This document shows positions 58,326-64,000 of a DNA stretch of 64,000 nt, in pieces. The notes under the pieces are model-generated. The model was not told where the DNA came from. It saw only the letters and a program-made list of their open reading frames with translations, and did no database searches. The DNA is from Capniomyces stellatus (lineage: Eukaryota > Kickxellomycota > Harpellomycetes > Harpellales > Legeriomycetaceae). The position numbers and the translations under genes were made by a program. Numbering within the stretch: the first letter of the stretch is position 1; the number at the start of each line of letters is the position of its first letter. The DNA is taken from contig LUVW01000004.1 in assembly GCA_001661515.1 (NCBI GenBank), positions 330,258-394,257 on the forward strand, in the 5' to 3' direction.

Positions 58326-58913
58326 TTTTCACAAACACCTTACCTTTTTTTTTCACCAACCCTATGCTATTGAAACTATTTAACGTTAGCTGTTTAATAC
58401 ACCATCAATAAATGTAATAAAGAAAATAATAATATTAAAGAAAAACGATATTAAGAAAAACAACAATATTAAAGAAAAACAATATTAAGAAAAACAAGCT
58501 TTGTGAATCTTGCCAAGTTGACAATTAAGGCTTGGATCAAGTTTTTAAATATATATAGAAAAAACTGTTAGTATTACAAAATTCGGCTTAATAAGTGTAG
58601 AAACTGCTAACATATTTTCAGCAAATAATAATAAGCTAAAAGAAGAATGGACTTTGGCCAATAAAGCTGTATAAATAACTTTTACACGTGGTGAAATGTA
58701 TGTTGTTTATTAAAGTGACCGAGTATAGGCGAGGAGGTATTAAAAGTAAATTATGGTGACGATAGCACGAGAGTAATTATTGTTTCGCGTATTAGATGAA
58801 ATGAATAAAAAGATATGGGGAGAGGGGGGGGGTAAGTTGAACATAGAGAATAATAGCATAAATGGAGAGTGAGTGGATAGAGAAGTAAATTATATATATT
58901 TATACTAGGTTGG
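58326..58913. other. Intergenic with imperfect direct repeats
   Basis: Between permease 3 and the convergent ABC transporter gene. It holds a repeated A-rich unit (58430-58497) and a G9 run at 58824-58832. No gene. Confidence 0.55.
58430..58497. repeat. Imperfect direct repeat, about 33 bp x 2
   Basis: Alternating ATATTAAAGAAAAAC and ATATTAAGAAAAAC units form two larger copies just after permease 3. Confidence 0.75.
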
Positions 58914-61900
58914 TTAGTGGCGAACTGGTTGTCGATTCAAGCGCTTTGAGTGAACAGTTTTGGTAATTTTTCCAGAGTTCATCACAAATATTCTGTCATA
59001 AACGTTGTCAACAGTGTTTTTTCGGTGGGCAATGGTGATTACAGTTTTAGATTCAAAGCAATTTGCAATAATGTTTTGAACAAAGGTATCGGTGTTGTGA
59101 TCGAGATTGGAAGTGGGTTCGTCCATTACAACGATTGAGGAGTTTTTGAGTATGGCGCGAGCAAAAGAAAAGAGCTGTTTTTCGCTGTGGCTAAAGTCGT
59201 CGCCGTTGCAAGAGATTATGGTGTCGAGTTTGTTGGGCAGGGCTTCGATTGTGGGTTTTAGAGAGGAGAGTTCCAGGGCGCGCCAGAGATCAAAGTCGGA
59301 GGAGGTGTTGAAGGGGTTGAGGTTGAACCTGATTGAGTCGTTGAAGATGAAGGGTGATTGGGGAATAATGGCGAGGCTTTTTCTGAGTTTGGGCAGTGGG
59401 ATGGTGGAGATGTTGATTCCGTTTATGAGAATGGCGTTTTTGAGGGTGTAGGGGTGCATGCGGAAGAGGGTTGAAACAAGCGAAGATTTTCCAGAGCCGG
59501 TTCGACCAACGACACCAATTTTTTCGCCGTTTTTTATATCAAGGGTTATGTTGTGCAAAGTTGGGGTGGTGACGTTGGGATGGGTTAGTGTTAGGTTGTT
59601 GATTGAGATGTAGCCGCTGTTTTTTATCCAGTTGTCGGATCCATCGCTCATATAGCAGTAGGAGTTGGCGGTGGACCCGGGTATTGTGTCTGTGCTGTAG
59701 CCTCCGTAGTTGGTGTCAGAGTCCTCGGGAATCAGGTTTGTGTACTCGATGTTTCGGTTAACAGAAACAAAAGACATTTCAACTTCGATGCTCTGTCTGA
59801 TACACCATTGGGCCATTCCAACAAGGTAGAGGATGCTGGATAGCGACAAAGCAGCAATACTTGTGCTTATTTCGTTTCTCAGATAGACTATAGAAAACAC
59901 GCAAAGTGTGCAGAACAAGGAGGTAGCAATGTCCAGTCTGATTCCAAGCCACCTGGCAGCACCAATAAGGGAGAAAAAAGCCCGGCTGTTGGTGTTTTGC
60001 AGATCAACAAACAAGCGAGTAAGTCTGTTTTGCTCAGAAAATGCACGGATTGTTGCGATTCCGTCCAAGGATTCCGCCAGCAAGCTGTACACAGAGCTTC
60101 GGGAAACCGAGTCGATCTGGCTGAGTTGTCTGCTTGACTTTATGTAAATCTGCCTCAGCCACACGCAAACGCCAAATAGAACGGGGATTGCAAGTATCAG
60201 CCACGCATTGGCAATGCTTACAAATACCATTGCGCCAATCACCTGATTAAACGTAAACAAAAAGTCCACAAAGTTTGGCGGCAAAATCTCGTCAATGTTG
60301 CTCTGGTTCTTGCTAAACCTGCTCAGAACTCTTCCTGATGGCTGTCCAACAAAAAAGCCGTACCCTGTACCAACTACACTGCTTGTCATTTTCAGAAGCA
60401 GCCCGTTTGATGCTCTTATCAGTAGTCGATACATGCTGATGCTTGAAAGTGCAGATAAAACGAATGTCAGACAAACAAGTCCCACATATATAAACGCGTT
60501 GGTCCTGTTCATTTGGTGTTCTTCATCCATTGACGTCCAATTGGCCAAAAAGTAGTCACAGCTCATCAAGCTTGCCTGCATAGCCAATGAAAGCACAAGG
60601 CACATAACCACACCCAGATTCGATGACCCAAACCTGAGATACTTTAAATAAGTTGCTGGTTTTGTTCCCGACTTACCAATTCCTTCTTGACCGCGACTAA
60701 ACTCTTGGCTGTTGCCTTGAACAACAGCGTCCTCACGGCTATCCAAAGAGTCTTCATGTGTACTGCCTTGGTGATTTTTGCTCTCAACCCTGCTCTCGTT
60801 GTTACTGGTGTTTGTGCTGCTGTTGAGCTTTGATTTGAAGTCCAGCGTAGAGTACTTTTTCAGTTTTCTGCGCAGATTCACAAGCTCTGGGGTTTTAAAG
60901 TCCGGAACAAACGACTTTTCAATAAGGTCAAATATCGACTTTTTCGGCTTAATCTGCCTTGCCTTGTCCATTGTCTTGTCGATATAACCAATCACTGCGC
61001 TGCTGTCAAAGGGGTTGTTGTCCAGCCTTTCGATATAATAGTCACTGTACCTCCCATTATTTTTGTTCGATATACTGCTTAATTTGCTCGAGCTCTTTTT
61101 TCTCATCCTGAACTCCCTACTAGCACCGCTACCAGCATTCAACCGTCCACCCAAATGGCTTCTGCTAAGCACACTGCTGCTATAGCTGGTCTTGCTGCTG
61201 CAACTGCCACCACCTACAAGCCTATCAAAGTTTTTTATTTCTGCTGGATTCCCCGAGTGCTCTATTCTCCCATTCCTCAGCACATACACATTATCAAAGC
61301 TCTTTAAAAACGACACCTGGTGCGTCACAACAATCCTGGTCTTGTCTTTCAGCAGCCCACAGATCACGTGTTTAAATATATGCTTTCCAACTTTTGAATC
61401 TACCGCAGCAAATATGTCGTCTAGTAAGTACAATTCAGCCCGCTGATACACCGCACGTGCCAACGAAATCCGCGACCTTTGCCCCTCATTTAACATTGGT
61501 CCGCCATCCTCAATAAACTGATGCTTTTTGTCTTCAAACGATTCAATGTCTCTGGTTAGCCCACAAGCTTCAATAACCACCCTGAACCACTCCATGTCGT
61601 ACTTTGATCCAAAAATTATGTTTTCTTGGATACTCCCTGCAAACAGCCACGGCTTCTGAGCACAATATCCCACCACGCTGCTGCTCACCCTAACCGTGCC
61701 TTGATTATGTCGCAACTCTCCCAATATCGCCAAGCACAAAGACGACTTTCCACTGCGCACAGGCCCAGTAATACCAACCAGCTCTCCTGCTCTGGCGCAC
61801 ATGCTTATGCCGCTCAGCACGGTGCTGCTAACAAAACTATCGTTGTTCAGGTCACTATCTCTGATAGCACCAACGTCTCCCGCCTCTTCACTTAATTGGC

Positions 61901-63537
61901 CCCAGCTAAAACTTGCATTTTCGATTATAACTACACTGCCGTCTTCTGGCATTGACTTGTCCTTGTACTTGGGCGGCTTCATATTCACAAGTGTGTCATC
62001 GCTCGGCTTTTCTAACATCCGAGTCGAAGGCAGCAACAGAAACTCTACTATCCGTCTAGCACACACCCGTGTTTCTGCTATACTTCCAAGAGCCTTTGAC
62101 ATAAACCCCATCAGCGTCATTCTCATTACTCCAAACAGAGCTACACACAAAAAAACATTTTCTGGCTGGAATTCATGACTTCCTCCCAAACTATCCCCCA
62201 TTGCACCAACAACAACTGCCCACAGTGCAATGAAAGCAGCCATTTGAACCAACTGGGATGACACAAAGTACAACGCCCCCTTGGCGCCCTTTAATGACAC
62301 AGCCTTTGTCAGACACTTTTGCTCGCTACTACGGATTTTAGCTAGCTTTCCAATGATGGGTGCATCCCATGCATTGGCTTTTACAGTCTCAATTCCATCC
62401 AACACATTTGTCATGTAGTCTATCCTCTCGTCTCTATATTTTGCTGTCTGCTCTCTAGCACTGTTAAACATTCTTGAAATGTAAGTTTGAACTGGAATTA
62501 AAACCAGGTACACCCCAAGCCCCACCAACCCAACTGCCCCCACGTTTTTGACGATAAAATACATTATTATTACTGATTCAACTGGCCCCAGCCACAGATA
62601 GTTGAAAAATGGCGATCCGTTTTCAAAGGGCTGAACGTCATTTAGTATAATGTTGATGGTTTTATCGACAGACTCTGATTCTATCATCGGCACCGTTAAT
62701 GCCTTTTTATACAATAACGCAATTAATCCAGTCCGAACCTGGAACCCTGATCTGATCACCGGGAAAAAATAGTAATGGCGAACCACTCCTGCCATAAACA
62801 CACACGCACACAGCCCAACTGCATTCAGGTACCCCTAATCCAATCAATGCACACAGTTCAGTTTCTTTGCTATTATCTTTAATTTTTGCTACTGTTGATA
62901 ATACAGATCAAAAATAAAGTCTAAAACACACAAAAAAACAAAAAAAAAAAACAGACAAACAAACACATACACGTACACACAAAATCAGTAAATTGTATGA
63001 ACGTACCTCTTTTGCTGCAATATCAGGCACCCTAAAAAACCTTATCAGGTTTCCCAAAAACACTGCCTGCCCAACCTTAAAGCACGACTCGATAAGCCCA
63101 AACATCCCTCCAACAAAAATCCCATTCCCCACAACCTTGAAAATAACCCACCACAGCGAATTTCTTCCGATATTGACCTCGTTCTCCCACGCCTTGTTGA
63201 ACCTCTTTGATATCTCGTCGCAGTCGTCCTTCTTATCAAGTCTTGCCAGGATTTCTGGCCTTATACCCAACCCCTTACGCCCAATGTCCCAAACCAATTC
63301 TGTACTCCAACCAAACGTCAGCAGCTGCAATATTGTTGCATCACATATCCCGCTGATTCTTTTGGCTTCTGTTTCTTGTAAACTATTGTCAGTATCTTCG
63401 TCACTACTATCACTGTCTGCATTATTTATCACCTTATTGATATCAATACCACTAAACCATCCCTTCTCTATTAATCCTGTATCCGTCTCATTGGCTTTGT
63501 GCCTTGTCTTACTTTCTGTATTTGTCTCTTGCGTCAT
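58914..63537 (-). CDS. ABCC/MRP-type ABC transporter, short form
   Basis: Two exons (63007-63537 and 58914-62834), with a 172-nt intron in phase 0, encode 1483 residues in TMD1-NBD1-TMD2-NBD2 order, with no extra N-terminal TMD0. NBD1 has Walker A GPVRSGKSS (about 532), Q-loop YCAQKPW, signature LNEGQRSR, Walker B LYLLDD and H-loop VTHQ. NBD2 has Walker A GRTGSGKSS (about 1285), Q-loop PQSPF, a signature reading FSHSEKQ, Walker B VVMDEPTSNLD and H-loop IAHR. A Ser-rich linker separates the halves. ABCC pumps export organic anions and glutathione or drug conjugates from the cytosol. The Asp after Walker B in NBD1 is usual for ABCC. The altered signatures, especially in NBD2 where the invariant Gly is Ser, are not usual. 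Confidence 0.93.
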
Positions 63538-64000
63538 ATTGTTATTTGATTCGTTGTTTTCTTTTGTGTTAGCATCGGTATATCTTGTGATCCGTATACC
63601 ACAAGCTACAAACTCTTTAATTTGATTGATTCAAGCCAAGTATCTTGTTGTGCTCTAGTGTTATATTGGTATTTTCTTTATTTACGGAGCGTAAGTCTCT
63701 TCCTTTCCTTTTTAATAATATAATATTTTTATTGTTTCCTATAGTTTGTAAACTAAATTCCAGTCTGTATCGTTAGCGTAAAGAAAAAAGGGTAAAAGGG
63801 TAAAGATGTTTGTAGAACTTCAAAGTTAGAAAAAAGGTAGAGCGAAAAGGTAGAGCGAAAAGGACAAAACGGTAAAAAAAAAGGATGGAGAGGACAAGAG
63901 GCACGAAATGAATGGGAAATAAAGAGATGAAAAGGCGAGGAGCAATGTTATACTAATAAAGCCATTTTTTTTTTGGATCCATAATATTTTGATATCTTGT
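63538..64000. other. Intergenic, promoter side of the ABC transporter
   Basis: AT-rich flank with short G/A-rich repeats (GGTAGAGCGAAAA twice near 63835-63862). No gene is visible up to the window end. Confidence 0.5.

Noticed and set aside
62993..63625. 210-codon plus-strand frame opposite the first ABC exon
   Set aside because: It mirrors exon 1 of the ABCC gene; the minus strand has the transporter motifs and correct splicing.

Overview
This window is AT-rich nuclear DNA from a fungus. About 18 protein genes lie on both strands, most of them spliced with short GT-AG introns (about 60-270 nt) that nearly always end in TAG. Evidence for a fungus: an elongation factor 1-alpha with the opisthokont-type insertion, three Dal5-type MFS permeases, a mitochondrial carnitine acetyltransferase, and intron-bearing eL13 and uS9 genes. 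The very AT-rich intergenic DNA together with a trypsin-fold protein would suit an early-diverging, arthropod-associated lineage such as Harpellales/Kickxellomycotina. That placement is inference only.

Layout. 1-3.8 kb: a short thioredoxin-fold gene and long empty stretches. 3.8-7.1 kb: a large single-exon B-box/coiled-coil protein. 7.9-12.4 kb: carnitine acetyltransferase and MFS permease 1. 13.9-14.1 kb: a tRNA-Gly/tRNA-Pro pair. 14.4-19.1 kb: a 10-exon RluA-type pseudouridine synthase and a 6-exon AAMP/Sqt1-like WD40 protein. 20.5-25.2 kb: a secreted double-psi barrel protein, a small membrane protein and EF-1alpha. 25.5-29.9 kb: a trypsin-fold gene without its catalytic His, flanked by two decayed LINE-like fragments. 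30.3-35.1 kb: a YIPF1/2-like Golgi protein, a disordered protein with a SUMO-interaction-like motif, and a DNAJB-type co-chaperone. 36.7-40.0 kb: eL13 and uS9, divergently arranged. 40.4-41.3 kb: a TMEM234-like membrane protein. 41.3-45.5 kb: mostly empty. 45.5-50.8 kb: an Lsb1/Pin3-like SH3 protein, a PTAR1-like prenyltransferase-alpha repeat protein and a small membrane protein. 53.2-63.5 kb: two more Dal5-type permeases in tandem, then an ABCC-type ABC transporter.

Functional themes. Translation is represented by EF-1alpha, eL13, uS9, the Sqt1-like protein, the pseudouridine synthase and two tRNAs. Membrane transport is represented by three MFS permeases and one ABCC pump. Several genes keep the fold but have changed catalytic or signature residues: the thioredoxin-like protein (DxxC), the trypsin-like protein (His to Arg), the ABCC pump (altered signature motifs) and possibly the pseudouridine synthase. 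I found no CRISPR array, operon, prophage or rRNA. Exon joins were set by splice signals, reading-frame phase and family similarity read by eye. No database search or transcript was available.
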